64,000 bases of DNA from Acanthosepion pharaonis (GCA_903632075.3 CAHIKZ030003458.1:21001-85000), one strand, 5' to 3'. Positions 36,275 to 46,955 are shown, counted from the first letter of the stretch. The notes: a model not told the origin generated them from the letters alone. Numbers and translations are program-made.

Positions 36275-36276
<2 letters not shown>
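35831..36276. other. Mixed DNA, no gene assigned
   Basis: Composition becomes balanced. Frames of 67 and 84 codons have no recognised motif. 36050-36250 is rich in CA and GC words (gcatgcgcacctgtgtg). It might be an unlisted repeat. Confidence 0.35.
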
Positions 36277-36315
<39 letters not shown>

Positions 36316-36361
36316 TATGTGTGTGTGTGTGTGTGTCTAAGAGAGAGAGAGAGAGAGAGAT
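36277..36361. repeat. (AT)n-(GT)n-(GA)n compound microsatellite
   Basis: (AT)n at 36278-36310, (GT)n at about 36319-36337 and (GA)n at about 36342-36361 in direct succession. Confidence 0.9.
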
Positions 36362-36573
36362 GGAGTTCACAGATTAAAATGTCTACAAAATCTGCTTAAG
36401 GGAAAATTATATTTTTATATATTATTATGTAATATTAAATTTGATATCATTATGTATAAAAAGTGTTCATAGCTTCCGATATGTTGTCGGCAGTCATAAA
36501 CACTACAGACATAGAAACCAGTATAGCATGGTTACTGGCAATTTGGCGCCTTCAGCGAGGCTTAGTTCATATG

Positions 36574-36578
<5 letters not shown>

Positions 36579-36613
<35 letters not shown>
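36579..36613. repeat. (AT)n microsatellite
   Basis: About 17 AT units, adjoining the 3' end of the minus-strand LINE relic. Confidence 0.9.
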
Positions 36614-36616
<3 letters not shown>

Positions 36617-37130
36617 ACCGTTTCACCCCAAGCAAGGCAGTAAGCCACTAGCACGCAAGGGGTTACAGAGAGTTGTAAGCGAGAGTAAAGAGGAGTGATA
36701 AAGGAAAGGATGAAGAGAAGGATAGGGGATAGATCAGGGCATCTGGAGACGTCGATTGACATTACATTTGAATAGTTATAGATTATAGCTATCAGTGAAA
36801 CAGGGAAAAGGGGAGGGAGTTCCACAGGCGAGAGGTGCAAGACATGAAGTTATTGGAGACGTGAAGCGACGGCTACATTTAACAGTTTCGACAGTGAAAG
36901 TGTGAGAACGAGATGCCAGCCTAGTTGAACGCTTAAATTGATGAAGTCTGGGAACCAGCGAAAGCAGCTCATCGGAGCAGTTACCATGAAAGTATTTGTA
37001 AAAAAGACAGAGGGAGGCGACTGCAGACGAGATGCCAGATCAAGGCCAATTATATTGCATGGTGCAATGTATGAAGTCCGGCAATTATTTAATGTACGTC
37101 TATATAAAATATTATCAGTAAAGTAAGAGG
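36614..37130 (-). pseudogene. LINE relic, C-terminal coding end and 3' UTR
   Basis: On the minus strand this matches the same region of the larger relic at 42120-43000. Shared plus-strand words are 'ttccacaggcgaga', 'gagatgccag', 'catgaaa.tattt' and 'gcagtta/aactg'. Its 3' tail, read on minus, contains 'ctgtaaccccttgcgtgct' and 'ccttgcttgggg'. The same tail ends the SINE at 59820-60230 and the pieces at 58195 and 58650. No open frame is left. Confidence 0.6.
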
Positions 37131-37594
37131 AATAACGTACAAACTATACTACCTCGAATATATATATATATAAACATATGGGAAAATGATATATAAATTT
37201 TTATGTATCATAAAAAATTTAAACTTTAATCAAAGTCCTTTACAACCTTTCACCTTTGCAAAGGTTCCATTATCCAAATATGAAATATTTTATAACAAAA
37301 GTGATGGAAACACGAACAAAAAGAAGAAGAAAATGTAAAAGAAATCTATATATTTAAGAAAAAATTATATTCAAAAGGCTCAGCTTCTCTCCTTCGTGCG
37401 CATGCGCAGTCGCACGACAGAAAACAGCATTTAGTTTGGATTAAAGAACGAGACGCATCACACGAAAACTTAATTCCATTTTATATTTTCTTTCCGTACC
37501 TTATGCATGAGACGGTGACAGAAAGAAAGAGGAATAGAATTTCACAAAGCAAAATCAGTTCAATAGAGGGTAACATTAATTGGGCATTTCTGAT

Positions 37595-37597
<3 letters not shown>
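37131..37597. other. AT-rich DNA, nothing recognised
   Basis: A small (AT)n run at 37158-37172. 37380-37430 is GC-richer ('cgtgcgcatgcgcagtcg'), a word type common in mariner-like ends, but no inverted partner is found. Confidence 0.35.

Positions 37598-37626
<29 letters not shown>
37598..37626. repeat. (AT)n microsatellite
   Basis: About 14 AT units directly before the hammerhead-bearing repeat copy 1. Confidence 0.9.
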
Positions 37627-37628
<2 letters not shown>

Positions 37629-37830
37629 GGAGATTACATCAAAAACATGTAAAAAAAAAAAAGTTACACAAATGCAATCATGTTTCGATGTGAATTAACA
37701 CATCTCATCAGGCGTTAGTAAATAACTGGTGAGTAGACAATTTATTGAAATTTAAAAACAAGATACACCCTCTTTTCACGAGAAAAGGAAGAAAAAAAAA
37801 GAGTCAGAAAGAAAGATAAAAGATACACGC
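37627..37830 (-). mobile_element. Hammerhead-bearing repeat, copy 1
   Basis: A repeat of about 180 bp shared with 38138-38310. Plus-strand words are 'catcaaaaacatgtaaa', 'cacaaatgcaatcatgtttc', 'catcaggcgttagtaaataa' and 'gatacacc..cttttcac'. The last module, with the small palindrome cttttcacgagaaaag, is repeated once more at about 37824-37850. Ends are not well defined. The ribozyme fold reads on the minus strand. Confidence 0.6.
37661..37715 (-). ncRNA. Hammerhead ribozyme fold, type I, stem I lost (copy 1)
   Basis: Minus strand. The core CTGATGA is at 37711-37705. Stem II is a perfect 6-bp GATGTG/CACATC (37704-37699 and 37692-37687) with a 6-nt loop, and GAA follows at 37686-37684. Stem III is ACATGA (37683-37678) against TTGTGT (37671-37666), 6 bp including two G-U pairs, with a 6-nt loop. 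Nucleotide 17 would be A at 37665. The expected stem I strand after it reads ACTTT, not GCGTT, so stem I cannot form. It appears to be an inactive sibling of 38165-38221. The fold was drawn by hand. Confidence 0.55.
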
Positions 37831-37976
37831 TTTTCACGAGAAAAGGGAGAATAAGAAAAAGTCTAAGAAAGAAAAGGAGGAGATAGTTGCAGGGTTTGTT
37901 TTGTTTTTATTCAGATCAACCAATCGGTATGGCCTACGCTCAAGTTCAAAGTAAGGGGAAAAACGAAAGTTATTTT

Positions 37977-37979
<3 letters not shown>

Positions 37980-38046
<67 letters not shown>
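37980..38046. repeat. (AT)n-(GT)n compound microsatellite
   Basis: About 22 AT units then about 12 GT units. Confidence 0.9.
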
Positions 38047-38137
38047 AAATGAGAACGAATAGAGTCCAATTCCGATGTTCGTAACATTCAATTTAAAAGA
38101 GGGCTCAATACAAAAGTAGACCAATATTCTTTATTTT

Positions 38138-38310
38138 AGGATATTGCATCAAAAACATGTAAAAACGCTACACAAATGCAATCATGTTTCGATGTGAATT
38201 AACACTTCTCATCAGGCGTTAGTAAATAACTGGGGAGTAGACAATTTATTGACATTCAAAAACAAGATACACCAACTTTTCACAAGAAAAGGGAAGAAAA
38301 AGAGACGCAC
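38138..38310 (-). mobile_element. Hammerhead-bearing repeat, copy 2
   Basis: Second copy of the unit at 37627, in the same orientation and about 510 bases away. It keeps 'catcaaaaacatgtaaa', 'aatgcaatcatgtttcgatg', 'catcaggcgttagtaaataa' and the cttttcac-type palindrome. It has diverged by scattered substitutions and by the length of the A run near stem I. Confidence 0.6.
38165..38221 (-). ncRNA. Hammerhead ribozyme fold, type I, near complete (copy 2)
   Basis: Minus strand, in order: stem I strand AACGC (38221-38217); core CTGATGA (38216-38210); stem II GAAGTG/CACATC (38209-38204 and 38197-38192), 6 positions with one A-A mismatch; GAA (38191-38189); stem III ACATGA/TTGTGT (38188-38183 and 38176-38171) with a 6-nt loop; A at 38170 as nucleotide 17, giving the permitted triplet GUA; stem I return GCGTT (38169-38165), 5 bp perfect. 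All invariant hammerhead core bases are in place. Animal hammerheads of this type are known in Penelope-like elements and some SINE-like repeats. Activity is inferred, and the stem II mismatch may weaken it. Confidence 0.65.
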
Positions 38311-38475
38311 TGATTATATATATATCACTGGGTCTATTTAGACGTATACACAACAAAATAGAAAAAAAAAGCTTCGACTCTATACTGCAGATGACTATAT
38401 TTCTAAACACATACGTACATTTACTTACAAAAATAAGCAGAATTAGCGATGGTGAACTTATACACATACATAAAC

Positions 38476-38525
<50 letters not shown>

Positions 38526-39058
38526 AATTCAATTTAAATAGAAAACAGACAAGCTTAAAAGTCCATTGGTTATAATTTATTTCCCTAGGTATATGGTTTT
38601 TACCTGCTTCATTAGATCTCACCCCAAGGACGAAAAAAAAAATTGTCTGATTACATCACTCTAGATGACATCCTCCTTGGTATTATCTATGCGGATTACT
38701 AAACTTTTCATTACTTTATTTATATATATATATATATATATACGCACATATGCATATTAGAGGGAGAAATAGAAACAAGTACAGGTTGCAATTTCCACTG
38801 CGATAATGCTGAATAGACAAAGACCCTTACCTTTAATTTTTTTTTCATTTACTAATTTAATTATATATGTCATCAAGACATGGGAAAATGTTATTTATTT
38901 CTTTGCTTTAGCCACTTTTTAGAATTCTTCGACGTTCGTACATTTAAAAAGTTTCCCAAAAGAAGATGCTGAATTCTTTCACGATAAAGATGACGCCTCA
39001 ATAATATATCCACACAAAACTAAATTACGAGATTCATTAACTGAACTGCATCAGATGT
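38311..39058. other. AT-rich DNA with (CA)n/(AT)n runs
   Basis: (CA)n-(AT)n at about 38477-38522 and (AT)n at 38720-38740. The rest has no recognised feature. Confidence 0.5.
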
Positions 39059-39080
39059 AATTCCGCGCAGACACACACAC

Positions 39081-39120
<40 letters not shown>

Positions 39121-39198
39121 CCCAAAACTCATTATGTAGACAATAAAATATTTTCTATCACACAATAAGCACACGGTTTTAGATAATGATTGCCACGG

Positions 39199-39247
<49 letters not shown>

Positions 39248-39468
39248 GATAATAATAAAGGAAAGAAAGCAAATGTGATATTTAGTAAAACTTCCATGAG
39301 GAAAGCCGTTAATACGGATCCGTGGACACATTCCAGAATGAAGAATTGTAGTAATTTATTTAATTACATGTTTATAGAAAGATGCATTTCTACAACGAAA
39401 ACACTGCAGCATAATTGCGTTAATTTGTAGTCCAATTTAACAATTATACATCATTGCACACATATATG

Positions 39469-39553
<85 letters not shown>

Positions 39554-39682
39554 CACATACAAACACAGATATATATAATTGTCTCAGTGCAAAAGCATAG
39601 AGCAGCATTTGGTAATTTGTCATTTATTTTTGCCCCTTAACTTTTGAAATAACTTTAAAACTCATTATATACACACACATAC

Positions 39683-39724
<42 letters not shown>

Positions 39725-40047
39725 GTGCGATGGGTAAATTGTCGCCATTTAGTATTTTAAATTTCGCGCATGCGCGTTGTTTCCATTTTGTCGGCTGCAC
39801 AGTATATTTGGGTCAATTGGATCATACATACATACATAAGCACTGTTACGCATACAAAAACAATTATATGTATATATATATATATATATAGATATGTGTG
39901 TGTGCATATATATTTATATATATTATATATACATATGTCTATATATAAAGGAAATTCCTTGTTCATTTTTCATGAAAGATATATATGTATATTTGTAAAG
40001 TAAATGCATGGTGTAATTATCTCTCTCTATATATATATATATATATA

Positions 40048-40086
<39 letters not shown>
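39059..40086. repeat. Cluster of dinucleotide microsatellites
   Basis: (CA)n-(AT)n at 39069-39117, (CT)n-(AT)n at 39199-39247, long (AT)n at 39472-39540 followed by (GT)n, (AT)n at 39688-39721, 39866-39890, and 40028-40086. Between 39721 and 39800 a mixed segment has 'cgcgcatgcgcg', a palindrome seen in mariner-like ends, but I see no inverted partner. Frames here are repeat translations. Confidence 0.8.
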
Positions 40087-40088
<2 letters not shown>

Positions 40089-40257
40089 TGAGAAGGAGTG
40101 AGAGAGGAAGAGTTTGTGTTGTCTTTGCATGACATACAAATACAGTTTTGGTTCTTACAATAATTGCTCATCCGTGACCATCATGTCCCCCTATCGTGAT
40201 TTGTTTACGATTCGTTGGTATCCATTAGGCATCCATTTTTATACACGCACTTACACA

Positions 40258-40289
<32 letters not shown>

Positions 40290-41570
40290 GCTACATTACA
40301 TTATTATAAGGATAATGTCCAAAACCAGAAAGTAGGAAACAAATGTCAACGACAAAAGATCGCAAAACAGACAGACAGACTTACAGGACGGACAAAAACA
40401 CCCACCAACCATCACAGTTTCACGCTTGCCAATCCCTCTCCCCCACGACGCTTTTCATTTACACGCGTTCGCAAACTTCCAAGCCCCATGATAAATGCAC
40501 AATAACTGATTGCACAAACAGAAACAAGCATGGGAGCATGCCGAGGCTCGCCATGACACAGAGGCACGCGGTCACATGTACAGGAAGAAGAGCGGTTTCT
40601 TTGCATGGCTGCCGCCCCTCTCTTCCGCCATTTTTTTTTTTTTTTACTGAGCTACACGAGCACATGCGTACGTCGGATCGCACGCGCGCAGAGACCGACG
40701 CACGATGGATTTTGCTGAAAGCGCAATTCCTTAACGATAAGAAAAGGCGGGAAAAGCAAAAATGAAAGTAGAAATGATCAGATGTTGGTGGAGGATGAGG
40801 AGGAGGTGGTGTTGGTGGTAGAAAGCAAGATAGAAGAAAAAAAGAGGAGGAGGTGGAGTTCGAAATGTCTCCATTATGCCGGGGCGCGCGAAAGGGAAGA
40901 ATAATCATTCTTACGACAACTCTTGTTTTGTTTATTTATCCTTTCATTTTACTGTGGTTGTTTTCTTCGTCGTCGTATTCGTCGTTGTTGTTGTGGCTAT
41001 TAGCATCGTTATTTCATATTGGAATGTTTTTTGATGGCGTTTTTTTTTTCTTCTTTTATTATACGGGGTGGGGAACCTATTTTGAGACGCCTTTACAAAA
41101 GACCGCGTACACACTTGTACATTTGAGTACGGAGGCACAATTAGCAAGTGCGATCGATTCCATATCGATGTAGAATCATTTATGCAGGCGAAGAGGAATC
41201 AAGGCCTGGAAGCTCACTGACTCACAAGGACTGATCAATGCTTGGAATTGTATGTATGAGCAAACACAGGATGCACGGGCTCTGTTTATCTATGCATCAC
41301 CACTAAGGACCAGCGGGTGCCTGTCAGAGAACCAACGCCCTCGTTCTTTTCTATCCCTAGTCTTTTCAAGACGTCAACGATCATAGCCCTCCACAATTTC
41401 AGGTCTTTTGTTTTTTTGGTTTTTTTTAGCAGTGAATTATCGCAGGCTTTTTTATTTTATTTTTTTTTTGCGGGGGAAGGAAATTTTCCTTCTCCTAACT
41501 CCTAGCTTTGATATGAAGCTCATCCGCTCATGATATTGTGTGTTTCTTTTGAAAAAGTGTAACAAAATAA
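40087..41570. other. Balanced-composition DNA with CpG-rich patch, no gene assigned
   Basis: 40200-40720 has clearly more C and G, with a CpG-rich patch at about 40655-40710 ('gtacgtcggatcgcacgcgc'). 40780-40855 is a (GGA/GGT)-rich purine run. Overlapping frames of up to 149 codons (40459-40908 minus, 40343-40765 plus) have no recognised domain. It could hold a promoter or UTR exon, but nothing in the sequence proves it. Confidence 0.35.
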
Positions 41571-41576
41571 GATATA

Positions 41577-41965
41577 CATTCTGTACCAGCCTAGAGGGCT
41601 AACAGAACAAGATAGACATCTATAGCGACCTGGAGGGCTATCGTGTTCTGTAACAAACCCTATACCAACTTGGAGAGCTATCTTGTTCTATTCGCCCTCC
41701 AGGCTACTATAGAATGTCTATCTTGTTCTGTTAGACATTCTATAGTAGCCTGGAGGGCTAACAGAATAAGACAGATATTCTATAGCAGCCTGGAGGGCGA
41801 ATGTTACAAGACAGCTCTCCAGGCTGGTATAGGGTGTGTAACAGAACAAGTTAGTTCTCCAGGTTGGTACAAAATGTCTAGCAGGAAAGATAGTTCTTCG
41901 GGCTGCTATAGATTGTGTACTCGGACCAGATAGCCCTCCAAGCTGCTATAACAGATTGTACTTTC
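41577..41965. repeat. Palindromic minisatellite with CCTGGAGGGCTA unit
   Basis: The word 'agcctggagggctaacagaa', its inverse and a linker ('caagatagacattctatag') alternate about seven to eight times in both orientations. It includes a perfect hairpin: the arm 41694-41720 (27 bp, starting gccctccaggc) is matched exactly by the inverse at 41732-41758, with an 11-nt loop. No open frame is conserved. Confidence 0.7.
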
Positions 41966-42119
41966 GGAGAAATCCCCACCCTCTGTGTAAACAGGAAATA
42001 TTTTAAACACTAAACACACATTCTCTAAACGCATGTACACTTCTGTCCCTAATCATAGATAAGCTTTATTGGAATTTCTTTTGCAATTTATACTCCCTTT
42101 AGTCGAACTTTTCAATTTA

Positions 42120-43010
42120 TAACTGACGTACCCTGTGTGGCAACCTTTGGAGATGGTAGGTGACAAGGCAGCAAAGAAGCCGGAAAAGAATTCCACAGGC
42201 GAGAAGTACGATAGAAGAAACTATTAGGATAAAACCTCCGGTTACATCCAGCTTTTCAACAGTAAAACAAAGAGACCTAACTGCCAGTCAAGTAGTAGGC
42301 TTAAATTCATGTGCGAAGGTACCAAGGAGGAGAGCTCGTTAGAGCAACTGTCATGAAAATATTTATAGAAAAGATAGGGGGAAGCTACACCGGGGCGGTG
42401 GGAAAATGATTGAAGCCGAGATGCCAGGTCAGGGCCTATTACATTGCAGACCATTCTTTGGATTTTGTTGCGATTTCCGAAATATACAGCAGGGGCCACC
42501 AGACCATTTATGGCGGTACGGACGATTGGCAGAATTATAAATCTGTAAGATAGATTCTGGTGTGAAAAGTTGTCTGGCACGACGCAGTGAAACAGCTTTT
42601 CTAGCAGCAGATCTAGCAATTGTTTTAATATAATCGCTCCACTTCACGACAGTGGAAAACACGAGACCAAGATGGCGCAATGAATTACTCTCCCGGAGGT
42701 TAGCATCAGCCATTCTAATATAAAAAAAAAAAAAAAGGTTACAAAATTACAAGCCATTTCTTGCCCCAATTAACAACTGATTGTAGGTCATTTTCGTGAG
42801 CGGCTGCCAGTTTTATGCTGTCGAGCGTATCGTACTTGATATTAAAGACTGGAGTAAAAACTTGCGTCATCAGTATAAATACTTCTTTCGTAATTGATTA
42901 CACTCGTAAGGTCGTTGATAAACGTAGCGTCAAGGAGATAAACCTACAGGATCCCCGGTATTAGCGGGAGATGATCTAAAAGGGTGGCCGTTCAACACGA
43001 TGTTCATTAT
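42120..43010 (-). pseudogene. Jockey/CR1-like LINE relic, RT motifs B-C to 3' UTR
   Basis: On the minus strand the order is that of a LINE reverse transcriptase. FINDLTSVI lies near 42905. YTDDA, the catalytic YxDD box of motif C, is at 42877-42863. LAAAHENDLQSVVNWGKKW lies at about 42830-42755. A T-rich break at 42720-42745 follows. Then come SLRHLGLVFS, IARSAARKAVSLRRARQLF (about 42690-42560), VIGPDLASRLQ and FYKYFHDSCSNELSSLVP (about 42440-42330), and the 3' UTR. At least two frameshifts and one deletion break it, including one near 42430-42480. The 5' end is missing. Relatives in the window are at 36614-37130, 59285-59640, 58085-58350 and 58560-58715. Confidence 0.75.
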
Positions 43011-43287
43011 ATGATTTATGAAGAACGAATGGATTAAGTCAAATGTTCTGTTTTTATTTTTTTAGCATTCATATATAACCGCTGCAGCAGGCAAGACTTG
43101 CACCAAGAGACATCAATCAGAGGTCACCAGAAAGAGGATGCCTTCTTCGGTCTTCTAGAAGACAAAGTCGAACACCAAGGCTGACAATGTGTGTAACAGC
43201 TGTCTAATATTTTTTATATCTATCTATACATCCATCCATCTTTTCTTATCTATCTATCGATCGATCTTACTATCCTTCCATGTCTAT
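43011..43287. other. Mixed DNA, short (TATC) run
   Basis: 43080-43190 is balanced in composition with no motif. A short (TATC)-like run lies at 43213-43262. Confidence 0.35.
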
Positions 43288-43860
43288 GGTTTAGTTTGGT
43301 TTGTTGTGTTTTACGGATTATCAACCTCATTGGGTTATCTAATGCCGACAACTTTCTTTTCCTGGTAATATTTCGTTTTGTCAAAAATCTATTCTGGTAA
43401 TATTTTTTTTTCCTCAAAAATGTATAGCAGGTAATATTATTGTAAAACATGTATTGCTGGTAATATTTTCTTTCAAAAATATATTTCCTGGTAATATTTT
43501 CTTTCAAAAATATATTTCCTGGTAATATTTTCTTTCTAAAATATATTTCCTGGTAATAGTTTTTTTTTTCTTTAAAAATTATTTCTGGTAACAATTCTTT
43601 TACAAAGTATTTCTGGTATTAAAACCCATTTTTACAATGCTGTTTACGTCAGTTTCGGGGTTAACTATTTGCCCATAGCTGGGACCCTAACAGGTGCTAC
43701 CACCCCGGGTCAGAGTAGACCTGGGAACACCAGCAATTAAAAGGTGGTTCCACGCTCCTCAAAACCTCCTGATCAGAGGCCTTGCTGCTGGACGTAGTTT
43801 ATCGTCTTACCCAGGACGCGGATGTAGTTTATTGTTATAACCAGGACGGCTGTACCTATC
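43288..43860 (+). mobile_element. Composite two-array repeat, copy A
   Basis: In order: an outer end 'ggtttagtttggtttgttgt' followed by 'atcaacctcattgggttat' and 'taatgccgacaac' (43288-43352); array 1 of about nine units near 30 bp, 'ctggtaatattttctttc' plus 'aaaaatatatttc' (43353-43625); a core of about 150 bp with 'gggaccctaacaggtgctac', 'caccagcaattaaaaggtgg' and 'cctgatcagaggccttgctg' (43655-43793); and array 2, two units of 'gtagtttatcgtcttaccc' plus 'aggacgcggat' (43794-43850). The same order occurs at 48909-49850 and 57012-57450 (reverse) and 61207-62105. Confidence 0.75.
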
Positions 43861-44062
43861 TACCTTTCCTTACGTATCTATATACCCATCTACCTTTACA
43901 TATCTATACAACTCTCTATCTACCTTTCTATCAATCTATCTTTCGTATCTATCTACCTTTCTTTCTATCTATTCACTATATTTCGTATCTATTTCCGGAT
44001 CTATCTTTCCGCATCTGTCTATCTATATCCATCTTTCGTATCTATTTATCAATCACTCTTTT

Positions 44063-44116
<54 letters not shown>

Positions 44117-44560
44117 CTATCATTAGGTAGATATTTAGCTTTCTATCTTTTCATATATGCCTATCTACCTTTCCGTATCAATTCACCTATCAATCTATCC
44201 TTTCATATTTTTTAACGTCAAAAAACGACATTATTACGTCATTATTTTTGCACCAATCTAATATATACCTAGCTATCTTTTTGTATCTATCTAACTTTCT
44301 ATCTACCTATCCATCAATCCATTTTTCTGTATTTATATACCTATGTTTCCGTATCTATCTACCTTTCCATCTTTCTGTATCTGTCGACATTTCTATCTAT
44401 TCACTATCTTTCGTATCTATTTCCGTATCTATCAATCTGTCTAGCTAGCTAGCCATCTTTCGTATCTATCCACCACTCGATCTCTTTCTGTATCTATCTA
44501 CCTTTCTATCGTCTCGTATCTATATATCTACCTTTCCGTATCTATCTACATTTCTATCTA
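43861..44560. repeat. Irregular CTATCTACCTTTC-type repeats
   Basis: Plus-strand CTAT/CTTT/CGTAT words in an irregular order, with an (AT)n array at 44065-44112. Frames encode Y/L/S/I repeats and are not genes. It merges into the regular tetranucleotide array. Confidence 0.7.
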
Positions 44561-44787
44561 TTCAATCTATCTTTCAGTATCTATCTATCTATCTATCTAT
44601 CGGTATCTATCTATCTTTCGGTATCTATCTATCTGTCTATCTTTCGGTATCTATCTATCTGTCTATCTTTCGGTATCTATCTATCTATCTATCTTCCGGT
44701 ATCTATCTATCTATCTATCTATCGGTATCTATCTATCTATCTATCTATCTTTCGGTATCTATCTATCTTTCGGTATCTATCTTTCGG

Positions 44788-44819
<32 letters not shown>

Positions 44820-44821
44820 GG

Positions 44822-44861
<40 letters not shown>

Positions 44862-45125
44862 GGTATCTATCTATCTTTCGGTATTTATCTATCTTTCGGT
44901 ATCTATCTATCTATCTTTCGGTATTTATCTATCTTTCGGTATCTATCTATCTATCTTTCGGTATTTATCTATCTTTCGGTATCTATCTATCTATCTTTCG
45001 GTATTTATCTATCTTTCGGTATCTATCTATCTATCTATCTTTCGGTATATTTATCTATCTTTCGGTATCTATCTATCTATCGGTATCTATCTATCTATCT
45101 TTCGGTATCTATCTATCTATAGTTA
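44561..45125. repeat. (TATC)n array with CTTTCGG interruptions
   Basis: Regular TATC repeats broken at intervals by 'tttcggta', forming a higher-order period in the second half. The block 'ctatctatctttcggtattt' recurs at about 44868, 44910, 44955 and 45000. Expansion by slippage plus unequal exchange is the simplest reading. Confidence 0.9.
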
Positions 45126-45531
45126 CGTATCTATGTCTCCATCTAAACTCTTCTCTTCCCTCAGCATTTATTTACAAATCATGTTTTTATCTATCTGGTT
45201 GTTTCGCTTCTTTATGGCAGGCTCCATCCAGACGGAATGACATACAAATTAATGCGTAACGGAAGTGCTTTGGAATTTTGAGGAAGAGGTAAAAATAACT
45301 TTATCAAATATTACCACCAGTATTGGCACCGTATGGAAGCCATTAACGTCTGCTGGATTTGAAATTATTCCACACCGATTAAATCGGATATTTTTTTCCT
45401 CTTATAACACGCATATAATTATATCTATGTATTGTTTATTCATGTAAAATGTTTGCATAATAAAACTGCTATTTACCAACCCATGTCAGTAATACACCAT
45501 ATATGTTTATATTTGCAAAAGTACCATATTT
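45126..45531. other. Mixed DNA, nothing recognised
   Basis: A 60-codon frame (45265-45447) has no motif. No repeat partner found. Confidence 0.35.
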
Positions 45532-45533
45532 GA

Positions 45534-45800
45534 CGGCGTATAAGGCGCACTTTTTTTTTTTTTTTTTACTAAAAATATCTTTTAAAATTCCCCCGTGTCT
45601 GATATGCCATATATAGGTTTAGAATTCGCGATGGCTGGCTGAAATTAGCTACCTTGCAACTCCTATTAGCTTAGACAAAGACATTAATAGCAATGAAACA
45701 CTTGGATTGCAATGCCTGATAATCTTACATTTACAGAAATTACACTAAAATACCCCCCCCCTCGGAAATCTTATGCCCATTTTAAAATCAGATCGAATGA
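45534..45800. mobile_element. pogo-like element, left-end relic
   Basis: Starts with CCATATTTGACGGCGTATAA preceded by TA (45532-45533) and continues with 'tcttttaaaattccc' and 'ggtttagaattcgcgat', as in the next copy. It lacks a right end. It is probably a truncated neighbour or a duplicated left end of the element at 45848-46304. Confidence 0.55.
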
Positions 45801-45847
45801 GTATTTCTGCTATTTCTTTTGTTTTTACCAATATATTTAGAAAAGTA

Positions 45848-46304
45848 CCGTATTTGACAGCATATTAGTCGCACTTTTTTGTACTAAAAACATCTTTTAA
45901 AATTCCCTTGCGTCTTATGTAGGTTTAAAATTCGCGATAATCGGTCGAACTTCGATGACGCGATATTTAATGACGATGACGGTATCAGAGTTTTGATAAT
46001 GAAGGCGACGAATTTTATGGATTTGAAGATGAATCAAATTTTAAATGGTAACTGTACTGTTTTGCTCAATTGTAATAATTGCTTTGTTTTCTTACCTTTG
46101 GATATAATAATAATATTTTATAGGCGTGTTTTCTTTTTTCCTATTATTTTTTGTTTATTTGTAATCTTGGTTTGTTTAACCAAAATAATACCCCATAAAT
46201 ATAGCCTAGGCTGTACCATTTACTAATAATTTTACTAATTACTAATTTTTTCTTGATTTGCCCTGCTGAAATTGGTGTGTGACTTATACTCCCGTCAAAT
46301 ACGG
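45848..46304. mobile_element. 457-bp pogo-like element with TIRs and transposase scrap
   Basis: The left end CCGTATTTGACAGC is matched by the inverse CCCGTCAAATACGG ending at 46304. TA flanks both sides (45846-45847 and 46305-46306). Inside, at about 45983-46050, one frame reads FDNEGDEFYGFEDESNFK and then stop, an acidic tail of the kind that ends pogo/Tigger transposases, and another reads IFNDDDG just before it. I infer a deletion derivative of an autonomous element that keeps the last codons of its transposase with a frameshift. Confidence 0.6.
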
Positions 46305-46306
46305 TA

Positions 46307-46955
46307 ATTGTATTGTGAGTTTCGAAATATAATATCTTTAGGAAACACTAATTTGCATAATAAAATCTGACAGATATGCATACTTTCTTCATGTATCTCA
46401 GTTTGTTTGCGACTATTTACTCATTTAATCTCGTCCTTTCTCGCGTTAAAAATATATCCACGAAAACAAGCACAAGCTTTAAAAGATAATTACGTCAATC
46501 CTTAGTTTAAAATAATCTGTATCTCTCCAGGATTAGAATTAGTTAATTTTGTTCGCATCGCAATCCAAGACGAACCTTCCAACGCCGACACAGAAAAAAA
46601 ATACAATCTAATAAACAAATAGAATTCTCTAAAGAAAGAAATAAACTAAGCCAATCAAAATAAACATCTAAGAATTGTAATCTCCTTCACTCAGCATCTC
46701 GAGAATCACGCACTTCGCGTGGTTTCAAGCCCCAGACACCAGGGGGTCCAATTTTTGCCTACCTACTGTTATCACTTTTTATTTAAACCCCCCCAATTTA
46801 CCTACCTAAACCAAACAGCCACCGCTTCCTCTCTCAACTGCTCTTACCACGAGTTCCCTCAAAACGATTAGTCATTGCTGACGGACTTTTGGCGGGAAAT
46901 GCAATGATCAAAAAGTGGCAGAGCGCCACCTAGCGGAGAATGTGAGCAGCGGAGT
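46307..46955. other. Mixed DNA, no gene recognised
   Basis: At 46720-46735 the words 'cgcgtggtttcaagcccc' resemble a B box (GTTTCAAGCC), so a SINE head may begin here. The rest has no recognised feature. Confidence 0.3.

Noticed and set aside
39721..39800. Mariner-like MITE around cgcgcatgcgcg
   Set aside because: The palindrome is typical of such ends, but I found no inverted terminal partner or TA duplication.
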